The notes under the pieces were generated by a model. That model saw only the letters and a list, made by a program, of their open reading frames with translations. It was not told the origin of the DNA and did not search any database. A stretch of DNA of 64,000 nt from JASJAR01 sp039198225 (lineage in GTDB: Bacteria > Pseudomonadota > Alphaproteobacteria > Rhodobacterales > Rhodobacteraceae). Position 1 is the first letter of the stretch; the number at the start of each line of letters is the position of its first letter. A program made the translations under genes and the position numbers. Shown one piece after another: positions 8,164 to 16,148 of the stretch. The DNA is taken from contig JBCCTQ010000007.1 in assembly GCA_039198225.1 (NCBI GenBank), positions 62,001 through 126,000 of the forward strand, given 5' to 3'.

Positions 8164-9342
8164 ATGGTCCGTTGGGACCCCGAGGCCTACCTGAAATTCA
8201 CCCAGCCCGTGCGCCAGCTCGTGCTGATGGTTTTGGTGATCATCGCCGTCGGCATTGGGGGCTGGGTTGCCTTTCCCGCCGTTGCGCCGGTGTTTCTCGC
8301 CAACCTCTGGCTCAACGGCTTTATCGCCATCGTCTTTTTCATTGGGATCGCGGCCTGTTTTTGGCAGGTTTTCCAGCTCTCGAGCTCGGTGATCTGGATC
8401 GAAGGGTTCGCGCGGGAGCGGCCCGGGTTCCGGTTCACCAAGGCGCCGCGCCTCTTGGCATCGCTCGCCGCTCTTTTGCGTTCGCGTGGCAAGACCATGC
8501 AGATCGGGGCCGCCTCCACACGGTCAATCCTCGATTCCGTGGCCACGCGGATCGACGAAGCGCGCGATATCACGCGCTACATCGTCAACCTTCTGATTTT
8601 CCTAGGCCTTCTCGGAACGTTCTTTGGCCTCGCAACGACGGTTCCGGCGGTGGTGGAGACCATCCGGTCGCTCGCACCCGGCGAAGGCGAAACCGGCATG
8701 GCGGTGTTTAACCGGCTGATGACCGGGCTTGAAAGCCAACTATCGGGCATGGGCGTGGCGTTTTCATCGTCGCTTTTGGGGCTGGCGGGCTCCCTGGTCG
8801 TAGGGCTTTTGGAGCTTTTTGCGAGCCACGGACAGAACCGGTTTTACCGCGAACTGGAGGAATGGCTCTCGTCGATCACTCGGCTTGGGTTTTCGGCCGA
8901 AGGCGACGGGGAGACCGGCGGGTCGGCCGATTTTGGAGCGGTGACGCAATTGGCCGAGCACATGGCCGAGCGCATGGATGTGCTCCAGGAATTCCTTGCC
9001 GAGATGCGCGGCGAAGACCGGATCGGGTCGCTCGCGGTCGCAGTTCAGGATCTGACGGACAAGCTCGAAGGCGGCCAGGGCACGGCATCCGCCCTCACCC
9101 GGCTTGGCCAGTCCCAACAACGGCTTGCCGACCTTCTGGAGGCCCAAGCCCAGGGGGGGAGCGTCGCTGGCGGGGTGGATGCAGAAAGTAAAATGCGCCT
9201 TCGGTCGATGGATGTTCAGCTTCTCCGCATCCTCGAAGAAATGTCGGCCGGTCGGCAGGAGGCGATGTCGGAGCTGCGCGCCGATATCCAGGCGCTGACC
9301 CGGGCGGTGCAACGGCTCGACCGCGACCGGGCGAGGCAGTAA
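8164..9342 (+). CDS. MotA/TolQ/ExbB-type proton-channel protein (ZorA-like)
   Basis: This 392-residue membrane protein has hydrophobic segments at about 18-37, 48-72, 138-165 and 190-215. The last two contain the family core (LLGTFFGLATTVPAVV and GMGVAFSSSLLGLAGSLVVGLLELF). The C-terminal ~175 residues are soluble and Gln/Glu-rich, ending in a probable coiled coil (ALTRAVQRLDRDRARQ). It is read as the pentameric stator subunit of an ion-driven motor or energy transducer. The next gene, 3 bp downstream, encodes a MotB/OmpA-type partner. The Zorya defence protein ZorA has a similar plan, but no ZorC, ZorD or ZorE genes are nearby. Ion type and biological role are unknown. Confidence 0.8.
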   Translation: MVRWDPEAYLKFTQPVRQLVLMVLVIIAVGIGGWVAFPAVAPVFLANLWLNGFIAIVFFIGIAACFWQVFQLSSSVIWIEGFARERPGFRFTKAPRLLASLAALLRSRGKTMQIGAASTRSILDSVATRIDEARDITRYIVNLLIFLGLLGTFFGLATTVPAVVETIRSLAPGEGETGMAVFNRLMTGLESQLSGMGVAFSSSLLGLAGSLVVGLLELFASHGQNRFYRELEEWLSSITRLGFSAEGDGETGGSADFGAVTQLAEHMAERMDVLQEFLAEMRGEDRIGSLAVAVQDLTDKLEGGQGTASALTRLGQSQQRLADLLEAQAQGGSVAGGVDAESKMRLRSMDVQLLRILEEMSAGRQEAMSELRADIQALTRAVQRLDRDRARQ

Positions 9343-9345
9343 ACC

Positions 9346-11100
9346 ATGGCGATGACGCGGCGCTCGGTGCAGCGGGTTTCAGGCTCGATCTGGCCGGGTT
9401 TCGTCGACGCGATGACCGCCCTTCTTTTGGTGTTGTTCTTCGTTTTGACGATATTCATGGTCGTCCAATTTGTCCTTCAAGAGCAGATTTCCGGCCAAGA
9501 GGACGCGCTGGAGCAATTGTCGGTCGAGGTGACGGGGCTTGCCCGTGCGTTGGGCCTTGAACAGCAAAATGCGGCCGCCCTCGAAGAGGACCTCGAAAGC
9601 GAGCGGGTCGAGACGCGGCGCCAGGCGGCGCTGATTGCAAACCTGACGGGCCAGATCGAGACCCAGGCCGGGGAATTGGCTGCGCGGGCGGCCGCGATTG
9701 CCTCGTTTGAAGAGCAAGTCGCCTCGCTTATTGCCGAAAGGGATTCCGCCCGCGCCGAAGGCCAACGCCTGACCGCGTCGGTCCAGGAACTGGAAGCGGC
9801 CCAACAGACGCTCCTTTCTGAGCAGGAAGCGCTCCAATTGGCGTTGGCCCGCAGCCGGACCGAGATTGACGCTCAGGCCGAGGCGGCCCGGTTGGCGGCG
9901 GCCCAACGCGAAGCACTCGAAGCGCTGACGGCGGAGCTTCAGTCGGAGCTCGACGCTCAGGGCCAGTCGCTGGCAGCGGCCGAAGAGAGCCTTTCGGCCG
10001 AAGAGGCGGCGCGGCTGGCCCAAGCGGCGGCGGCCGAAGCGCTGCGTGCGCGGCTCGAGAATGCCGATGCCGAGCTCACGGCACTTGGCCTTGCTCTGGA
10101 AGAGCAACGACGCGAAGCCGAGGAGACGCTGACGCTACTCGCGGCGGCCGAAGCGGCAGACGAGGACCTCACGGCCCGATTGGCAGCCGCCCTTGCCGAA
10201 ATCGAAGCACTGGATGCGGCCGATACCGATGCGGCGTCTCTTCGCGACCAATTAGCTGATGCGTTGGCCGCCCAAGCCCTGGCGGAAGGCCAGGTGGCCG
10301 AGCAATTGTCCGAAGCCGAACGCCAGGCATTGCTCTTGTCGACGGCAGAGAACCGGCTTGCCGAAGAAGAGGAGGTGTCAGAGGCAGCTCGTCGGGAGGT
10401 CGCGCTTTTGAACGCCCAGATTGACGAGCTTCGGACCCAGCTCAACACGCTCCAGGGGCTCATCGACGAGAGCCGGTCGCGCGATGCCCAAGCGCAGGTG
10501 CGGATCGACACGCTGGGGTCCGATCTCAATGCGGCCTTGGCAAGGGCGGCGGCGGAAGAACGAAAACGCCGGGAGCTTGAAGAGGCTGAACGGCTCCGGC
10601 TCGAGGCGGAAGCGGCGCAGCTTCGGTCGCAAGCCGAAGAGCTTGAAGCCGCGAAGTCAGAGTTTTTTGCCGCAATGCGCGCCGTGCTTGAAGGCCGCGA
10701 CGAAGTGCGGATCGTGGGCGATCGGTTTGTGTTTTCTTCGGAAGTTCTGTTTTCGCCCGGTTCGGCAGACCTCTCCGAAGGCGGGACCGACCAGATTGCC
10801 CGGGTGGCCGAGATCCTCGCCGACGTGGCTGTGGAGATCCCTCAGACGGTCGATTGGATCATCCGGATCGACGGACATACCGACAATACCCCGATTGGGG
10901 GCGGTCAATACGCCGACAATTGGGAGCTGTCTCAGGCGCGCGCCCTTTCGGTTGTCCGTTTCATGACCGAGCAATTGGGTTTTCCCCCGGACCGGCTGGC
11001 CGCGACGGGTTTTGGGGAGTTTCGCCCCGTGAACCCCGAAAACAGCGCAACTGCCCGCGCACAGAACCGGCGGATCGAGCTCAAGCTCACCGAGCGCTAA
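9346..11100 (+). CDS. MotB/ZorB-like OmpA-domain protein with very long coiled coil
   Basis: This is a 584-residue protein in three parts. (1) An N-terminal single membrane helix (WPGFVDAMTALLLVLFFVL) has an Asp, D21, at the start, in the position of the proton-carrying Asp of MotB/ZorB. (2) About 400 residues (roughly 45-450) of Ala/Glu/Gln/Leu-rich heptad-like sequence form a probable long periplasmic coiled coil. (3) A C-terminal OmpA-like peptidoglycan-binding domain follows (IDGHTDNTPIGGG, NWELSQARALSVVRFM, GEFRPVNPE, AQNRRIELKL). It begins 3 bp after the TolQ/MotA-like gene, so the two form a stator pair. Typical MotB and ZorB proteins are about 250-300 residues, so the coiled-coil spacer is unusually long. 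Confidence 0.82.
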   Translation: MAMTRRSVQRVSGSIWPGFVDAMTALLLVLFFVLTIFMVVQFVLQEQISGQEDALEQLSVEVTGLARALGLEQQNAAALEEDLESERVETRRQAALIANLTGQIETQAGELAARAAAIASFEEQVASLIAERDSARAEGQRLTASVQELEAAQQTLLSEQEALQLALARSRTEIDAQAEAARLAAAQREALEALTAELQSELDAQGQSLAAAEESLSAEEAARLAQAAAAEALRARLENADAELTALGLALEEQRREAEETLTLLAAAEAADEDLTARLAAALAEIEALDAADTDAASLRDQLADALAAQALAEGQVAEQLSEAERQALLLSTAENRLAEEEEVSEAARREVALLNAQIDELRTQLNTLQGLIDESRSRDAQAQVRIDTLGSDLNAALARAAAEERKRRELEEAERLRLEAEAAQLRSQAEELEAAKSEFFAAMRAVLEGRDEVRIVGDRFVFSSEVLFSPGSADLSEGGTDQIARVAEILADVAVEIPQTVDWIIRIDGHTDNTPIGGGQYADNWELSQARALSVVRFMTEQLGFPPDRLAATGFGEFRPVNPENSATARAQNRRIELKLTER

Positions 11101-11141
11101 TCTTCTCAAAATGCGCCGCTTCGCGGCACGACATTATGAAT

Positions 11142-11203
11142 TGGGGGCTCCGCCCCCGGGCCTTCTGGCCCTCCCCCGGAGTATTTTTGCCAGGATGAAG
11201 GCC
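11142..11203 (+). repeat. Dispersed repeat copy C, bidirectional terminator
   Basis: There are two GC hairpins: GGGGGC-TCC-GCCCCC, then GGGCC-TTCT-GGCCC. They are followed by CTCCCCCGGAGTATTTTT and CCAGGATGAAGG. It lies between the convergent OmpA-domain gene and clpA. The stem plus T-run fits an intrinsic terminator for the plus strand. Confidence 0.75.
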
Positions 11204-11269
11204 ATATTACGCAAAAAATAACGCCGCCCGGTTTCGGGCTGCGTTTGTTTTGATGAATCTGTGGTCGGT

Positions 11270-13588
11270 CTAGTCGGCAGTGAGAAGCGGAGGCTTCCGC
11301 GCGCCGAGTTTCCGGGTTTCGGGCGGCTCGATCCGGAGATCGAGTTTGCCGTCTTTCACACCGACCTTTACCACGCCGCCCTTGGCGAGTTTGCCAAAGA
11401 GAAGTTCTTCGGCGAGCGGCTTTTTGATCTCTTCTTGGATGACCCGACCCAAAGGACGCGCGCCCATCTTGTCGTCATAGCCCTTCTCGCCGAGCCATTC
11501 GGCGGCGGCGCGGGTTAGTTCGATGGTCACGCCGCGGTCCATGAGTTGCGCTTCGAGCTGGAGGACGAACTTCTCGACCACCTGGCTGATCGTGTCGCGG
11601 GCGAGCGGCGCGAACGAGATCACCGCATCGAGACGGTTCCGGAATTCCGGCGTGAAGGTCCGCTCGATGGCGGCCTTGTCTTCGCCTTCGCGGCGGTCTC
11701 TGCCGAAGCCAATGGCGGCCTTGGCTTGTTCAGCCGCGCCCGCATTCGACGTCATTATGAGGATCACGTTCCGGAAATCGACAGACCGGCCGTTATGGTC
11801 GGTTAGCGTGCCGTGGTCCATCACTTGGAGAAGGATGTTGAACACATCCGGATGGGCCTTCTCGATCTCGTCGAGGAGGAGGACACAATGGGGGTGCTGG
11901 TCGACCCCGTCGGTCAGGAGACCGCCCTGGTCGAAGCCCACATAGCCCGGAGGGGCGCCGATAAGGCGGCTGACGGCGTGTTTCTCCATATATTCCGACA
12001 TGTCGAAGCGGAGCATTTCGACCCCGAGGATCGAGGCGAGTTGCTTTGCGACTTCGGTTTTACCGACCCCAGTGGGCCCGGCAAAAAGGTAGTTACCGAT
12101 GGGCTTTTCGGGCTCCCGAAGGCCCGCACGCGCAAGTTTGATCGCCGAAGATAGGGCTTCGATGGCCGGGTCCTGGCCGAAAACAACGCGCTTCAACGCC
12201 GCTTGGAGGTCTTTCAGCACCTCGGCATCGTCTTTTGAGACGTTTTTCGGTGGGATCCGCGCGAGTTTGGCGATGACCGCCTCGATCTCCTTGGTGCCGA
12301 TGGTCTTCCGACGCTTCGATTCCGTCACCAAATGCTGAGCGGCACCGGCCTCGTCGATGACGTCGATCGCTTTGTCGGGGAGCTTTCGGTCGTTGATGTA
12401 GCGCGCGGAAAGCTCAACGGCGGTTTTGATCGCGTCGGCGGTGTACTTGATCGCGTGGTGTTCCTCGAAATAGGGCTTGAGGCCTTTGAGGATTTTCACG
12501 CTGTCTTCGACCGTGGGCTCGGTGACGTCGATTTTCTGGAACCGCCGGCTGAGGGCCCGGTCTTTCTCAAAGTGCTGGCGGTACTCCTTATACGTGGTCG
12601 AGCCCATGCACCGGAGCTTGCCGCCCTGGAGGGCAGGCTTGAGGAGGTTGGACGCGTCCATCGCTCCGCCCGAGGTCGCACCTGCGCCGATCACGGTGTG
12701 GATCTCGTCGATAAAGAGGATCGCGTCGGGGTGGTCTTCGAGCTCGGTGACAACCGCCTTGAGGCGCTCTTCAAAATCGCCCCGGTAACGGGTGCCGGCC
12801 AGGAGGGCGCCCATATCGAGCGAGTAGATCGTCGCGCCCTGGAGCACTTCCGGCGTCTCGGCGGCGACGATTTTCCGCGCCAGACCTTCAGCGATGGCGG
12901 TTTTGCCGACACCAGGATCCCCGACGAGCAACGGATTGTTCTTTCTTCGGCGACAAAGGACCTGAACGCAGCGTTCTACTTCGTCGTCGCGGCCGATCAA
13001 CGGGTCAACATCGCCCTTCTTGGCCTTCGAGTTGAGGTCAACGCAGTACTTGGCAAGGGCTGATTCCTTGCCGTCTTCTTCGGACGCCGCGGCCTCTTCT
13101 TCGAATTCCGTCGCCCCTTGGACCGGACGGGTTTCCCCGAACGACGGGTTTTTGGCCACACCGTGGGCGATGAAGTTGACCGCATCGTAGCGGGTCATGT
13201 CTTGCTCTTGGAGGAAGTAGGCGGCGTTCGATTCCCGTTCCGCGAAGATCGCGACCAAGACGTTGGCGCCGGTCACCTCCGTCCGACCGGAAGACTGCAC
13301 ATGGATGGCGGCCCGTTGGATCACGCGCTGAAACGCTGCGGTGGGCACGGCTTCGGAGCCGTCCACATCGGTCACCAGGGTTGAAAGATCATCGTCGATG
13401 AAGGTGTTGAGGGTGCGGCGCAATTCGTCGAGATCGACCGAACAGGCCTGCATCACTTTCGCGGCATCTGGTTCGTCGATCAGTGCCAAAAGCAGGTGTT
13501 CAAGGGTCGCAAGCTCGTGGCGGCGCTGATTGGCAAGGGCCAAGGCCGCGTGAATCGCTTCTTCCAGAGTATTCGAAAATGAAGGCAC
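11270..13588 (-). CDS. clpA: ATP-dependent Clp protease ATP-binding subunit ClpA
   Basis: This 772-residue AAA+ unfoldase has an N-terminal Clp repeat domain (SFSNTLEEAIHAALALANQRRHELATLEHLLLAL), a first AAA module with Walker A GDPGVGKT and a Walker B in ILFIDEIH, and a second module with GPTGVGKT and LLLDEIEKAHPD, ending in the D2-small domain. ClpA feeds proteins into ClpP. In many relatives the adaptor gene clpS lies just upstream; here the 183 bp upstream (13589-13771) contain no clpS and gloB follows on the same strand. That stretch holds AT-rich sequence but no promoter I would call with confidence. Confidence 0.96.
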   Translation of the reverse strand: MPSFSNTLEEAIHAALALANQRRHELATLEHLLLALIDEPDAAKVMQACSVDLDELRRTLNTFIDDDLSTLVTDVDGSEAVPTAAFQRVIQRAAIHVQSSGRTEVTGANVLVAIFAERESNAAYFLQEQDMTRYDAVNFIAHGVAKNPSFGETRPVQGATEFEEEAAASEEDGKESALAKYCVDLNSKAKKGDVDPLIGRDDEVERCVQVLCRRRKNNPLLVGDPGVGKTAIAEGLARKIVAAETPEVLQGATIYSLDMGALLAGTRYRGDFEERLKAVVTELEDHPDAILFIDEIHTVIGAGATSGGAMDASNLLKPALQGGKLRCMGSTTYKEYRQHFEKDRALSRRFQKIDVTEPTVEDSVKILKGLKPYFEEHHAIKYTADAIKTAVELSARYINDRKLPDKAIDVIDEAGAAQHLVTESKRRKTIGTKEIEAVIAKLARIPPKNVSKDDAEVLKDLQAALKRVVFGQDPAIEALSSAIKLARAGLREPEKPIGNYLFAGPTGVGKTEVAKQLASILGVEMLRFDMSEYMEKHAVSRLIGAPPGYVGFDQGGLLTDGVDQHPHCVLLLDEIEKAHPDVFNILLQVMDHGTLTDHNGRSVDFRNVILIMTSNAGAAEQAKAAIGFGRDRREGEDKAAIERTFTPEFRNRLDAVISFAPLARDTISQVVEKFVLQLEAQLMDRGVTIELTRAAAEWLGEKGYDDKMGARPLGRVIQEEIKKPLAEELLFGKLAKGGVVKVGVKDGKLDLRIEPPETRKLGARKPPLLTAD

Positions 13589-13771
13589 CCGGGTGCTCCT
13601 TCGTCCTGAAGGCCGGCTGGTTTTGGCCAGATCCGGCCGTGTGTCTTGCCCTTAGAGTTCGGCGAGTTTCACCGAGCTTCAAGGTTTTTCTGACCGCGCC
13701 CCATCACAAAACGGGACAAAGGCTTACTCGTAACGATTCCATGCAAAAAATTAGGCAATACGTTAACTTTG

Positions 13772-14539
13772 CTAAAATCGGTCCTTCCGGGCGCGGATTT
13801 CGGCGAAGACCTTCGCATCATCCTGCCCGTCTAGAGTTAAGGCCGCCTTTACTTCCGGCAAGTGCGCCCGAAGAAACGGATTTGTGGCCCGCTCTTCGTC
13901 AAGACGGCTGGGGACTGTGGGTTGGCGCGCTTCTGCAGCAGCAAAGACGGCTTCTGCGCGGGTTTTGAGGTTTGGGTTGTCTGGCTCGATGGTGAGCGCG
14001 AAACGCGCATTCGTGGCTGTGTACTCGTGACCTGAGCATACATGGGTGTCGCCGGGGAGATCCGCAAGGCGCGAAAGGCTCGCCCACATCTCAATCGGGC
14101 TGCCTTCAAAGAGGCGGCCGCAACCAAGCGCCATGAGGCTGTCGCCGGTAAAGACGGCCTGGGCGTCTGGGACATGGAAGGCCACGTGACCCATCGTGTG
14201 GCCGTCGACACCTATCACCCGGACGGCGCCTCCGGCGAAATCGAAAACCTCACCAGGTGCGACCGCGCGGTCGAGGGCTGGGAGGCGGTGGGCATCGGCC
14301 GCAGCACCAATCACCGCGGCGCCGTAGCGGGCGCGCAGCGCATCGACTGCGCCGATATGGTCATTGTGGTGATGGGTGATCCAAATCTCGTCGAGGCCCC
14401 AACCCCGCGATGTCAAAGCCTCTTCGACCGGTCGCGCCTCAGGCGCATCCACAAGGGCCGTGCGACCCGATCCAGCGTGGTGCAGGAGAAAGGCATAGTT
14501 GTCAGAAAGACAGGGGATCGTGACGAGATCGAATGTCAT
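13772..14539 (-). CDS. gloB: Hydroxyacylglutathione hydrolase (glyoxalase II)
   Basis: This 255-residue MBL-fold enzyme has the GloB hallmarks: LSDNYAFLLHH near the start, the binuclear metal motif THHHNDHIG, VDGHTMGHVAFH, FTGDSLMALGCGRLFEG and CSGHEYTATNARFA, with the C-terminal glutathione-binding helix region (NPFLRAHLPEVK). It hydrolyses S-lactoylglutathione to lactate and glutathione in methylglyoxal detoxification. It is divergent from a methyltransferase gene, with 62 bp between the two starts, an arrangement usual for this group of bacteria. Confidence 0.95.
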   Translation of the reverse strand: MTFDLVTIPCLSDNYAFLLHHAGSGRTALVDAPEARPVEEALTSRGWGLDEIWITHHHNDHIGAVDALRARYGAAVIGAAADAHRLPALDRAVAPGEVFDFAGGAVRVIGVDGHTMGHVAFHVPDAQAVFTGDSLMALGCGRLFEGSPIEMWASLSRLADLPGDTHVCSGHEYTATNARFALTIEPDNPNLKTRAEAVFAAAEARQPTVPSRLDEERATNPFLRAHLPEVKAALTLDGQDDAKVFAEIRARKDRF

Positions 14540-14601
14540 GGAAAGTTACGTGTTCCTTACATAGTTTAAGGGCAGTCTCACCGATCAGCCTTGGGGCTGC
14601 A

Positions 14602-15348
14602 ATGCATCTCGACGTCCTGGATCTCAGGAACTTCTACTACCGGACCCAGCTTGGCCGCGCGGCCCAGCGGGCGCTCCATGACCAGGTCACGGCCCTTTGG
14701 CCCGCAGCACCCGGGCAAACGGTGGCAGGGTTCGGTTTCGCGGTGCCGCTTTTGCGCCCTTACATGGCCGAGGCGCGCCGGGTGATCGCCTTGATGCCGG
14801 GCCAACAGGGTGTAATGCCCTGGCCCAAGGGCGGGCCCAACATGTCAGTTCTCGCCGAAGAGACGCTTTGGCCCTTGGAAGACGGGCGCGTCGACCGGCT
14901 CCTTGTCCTCCACGGGCTTGAGACCTCGGAACATAGCGAGGCGGTGCTCCGCGAGTGTTGGCGCGTTCTTGCCCCGGGGGGAAAAGCGCTCTTTATCGTG
15001 CCGAACCGGGGCGGGCTCTGGGCCCGACGCGATCGCACGCCCTTCGGCCACGGCCGGCCCTATTCCCTGTCCCAGCTCGAAGCGCAGATCAAACGGCACA
15101 ATTTTGGGCCTCAGAAACACCGCGCCGCGCTCTATCAGCCGCCATCGGATGCTCGGTTTTGGCTGAAGACCGGGCCGATGTGGGAGCGTATCGGGCGCAA
15201 GGTGAGCGGCACCTTCACCGGCGGAGTACTCCTTCTCGAGGCCGAAAAGGTTGTTGCACCCACCCCGCGGCCGGGTCTTCCAGAGGCGGTGACGCGGCCT
15301 CTGAAGATTCTCGACACCCTGGCCAGTCCCGAACCAAAGCCAGCCTGA
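14602..15348 (+). CDS. SAM-dependent methyltransferase (class I-like)
   Basis: This 248-residue protein has a methyltransferase-type core: FYYRTQLGRAAQRAL at the N-terminus, a degenerate SAM-binding strand (TVAGFGFAVPLLRPY), VDRLLVLHGLETSEHSEAVLRECWRVLAPGGKALFIVPNRGG as the post-I and motif II/III region, then FWLKTGPMWERIGRK. The substrate is not evident. The start is ATG 14602; the frame opens earlier but would overlap the gloB start. A short hairpin follows the stop. Confidence 0.8.
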   Translation: MHLDVLDLRNFYYRTQLGRAAQRALHDQVTALWPAAPGQTVAGFGFAVPLLRPYMAEARRVIALMPGQQGVMPWPKGGPNMSVLAEETLWPLEDGRVDRLLVLHGLETSEHSEAVLRECWRVLAPGGKALFIVPNRGGLWARRDRTPFGHGRPYSLSQLEAQIKRHNFGPQKHRAALYQPPSDARFWLKTGPMWERIGRKVSGTFTGGVLLLEAEKVVAPTPRPGLPEAVTRPLKILDTLASPEPKPA

Positions 15349-15371
15349 CGCCCCTCAACCGAATACCAAGA

Positions 15372-15386
15372 GCCCAATTTTTGGGC
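15372..15386 (+). terminator. Short hairpin after the methyltransferase gene
   Basis: GCCCAA-TTT-TTGGGC forms a perfect 6-bp stem 24 bp after the stop. No T-run follows, so termination strength is doubtful. The rest of the leader up to atpH (15387-15587) includes an AT-rich part near 15405-15440 that may hold the atp promoter, but I cannot fix clear -35 and -10 elements. Confidence 0.4.
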
Positions 15387-15587
15387 GCATTCGGTCGCGG
15401 GAGAGTTAACCTTTTGAATTCGTTGAATCCCTAGATAAATCCCCATTGATCATCGCTGTTGCGAGCCCAAAAATGCTCTGATAAGCCACCGCTGATTTGC
15501 GCGGGCTCTTGGGCTCGGCGGCGCCGCGAACGGGTCCAGATGGAAGACCCAATGGGCGCCGGGGGATAGCACAGCGGAAGGGCACAC

Positions 15588-16148
15588 GTGTCGGAACCTC
15601 AATCGATCTCGGCAGGGATTGCGTCACGCTACGCGACGGCCCTTTTCGAACTGGCGAAAGAAAGTGGCGGTCTTGACGGATTGAGCAACGATGCCGACGC
15701 CATTGACGGGGCCTTGCGGGACTCTTCCGACTTTGCCGAATTCATCACGTCGCCACTCCACAGCCGAGTGGACCAGGAAAACGCCATCGGCGCAGTCGCA
15801 AATGCGATGGCGCTCGGGCCGATGGTGGTTAACACGCTCCGGCTGATGGCCCAAAAGCGGCGGCTCTTCGTCATTCCGGCCCTGGTGCGAGAGCTTCGCG
15901 CGCTGATCGCTGCCGAAAAGGGCGAGGTGACGGCGGACGTCACATCCGCCTCCGCCCTCAGCGCCGACCAGGAAGCGCGACTTGCTGAAGTGCTCAAAAA
16001 AGCCGTCGGCAAAGATATTAAGATCAACACAGCCGTCGATGAAAACCTCATCGGCGGCTTGGTCGTTAAAGTGGGCTCGCAGATGATCGACACGTCGATC
16101 CGCTCGAAACTCGCCCAGTTGCAGAACACGATGAAAGAGGTTGGATAA
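15588..16148 (+). CDS. atpH: F1F0 ATP synthase subunit delta
   Basis: This 186-residue protein is the first gene of the F1 operon. The delta-subunit pattern is clear: SGIASRYATALFELAKE at the N-terminus, the central FITSPLHSR, and the conserved C-terminal block with DENLIGGLVVKVGSQMIDTSIRSKLAQLQ. Delta links the alpha3beta3 head to the peripheral stalk. The start is GTG at 15588, preceded by GGAAGGG. It is followed at once by atpA with a one-base overlap (TAATG). Confidence 0.95.
   Translation: MSEPQSISAGIASRYATALFELAKESGGLDGLSNDADAIDGALRDSSDFAEFITSPLHSRVDQENAIGAVANAMALGPMVVNTLRLMAQKRRLFVIPALVRELRALIAAEKGEVTADVTSASALSADQEARLAEVLKKAVGKDIKINTAVDENLIGGLVVKVGSQMIDTSIRSKLAQLQNTMKEVG

Noticed and set aside
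8164..11100. A Zorya defence system
   Set aside because: The first two proteins have the ZorA/ZorB plan, but no ZorC, ZorD or ZorE gene follows; the next gene is clpA. It is kept only as a stator pair of unknown role.
13650..13690. A heat-shock sigma-32 promoter for clpA
   Set aside because: A CTTGAAG is present on the minus strand, but no acceptable -10 is found at the right distance.
13740..13770. A CtrA-type TTAA-N7-TTAA site between clpA and gloB
   Set aside because: The spacing is 8 and the first half-site is TTAG; the match is too weak in an AT-rich stretch.
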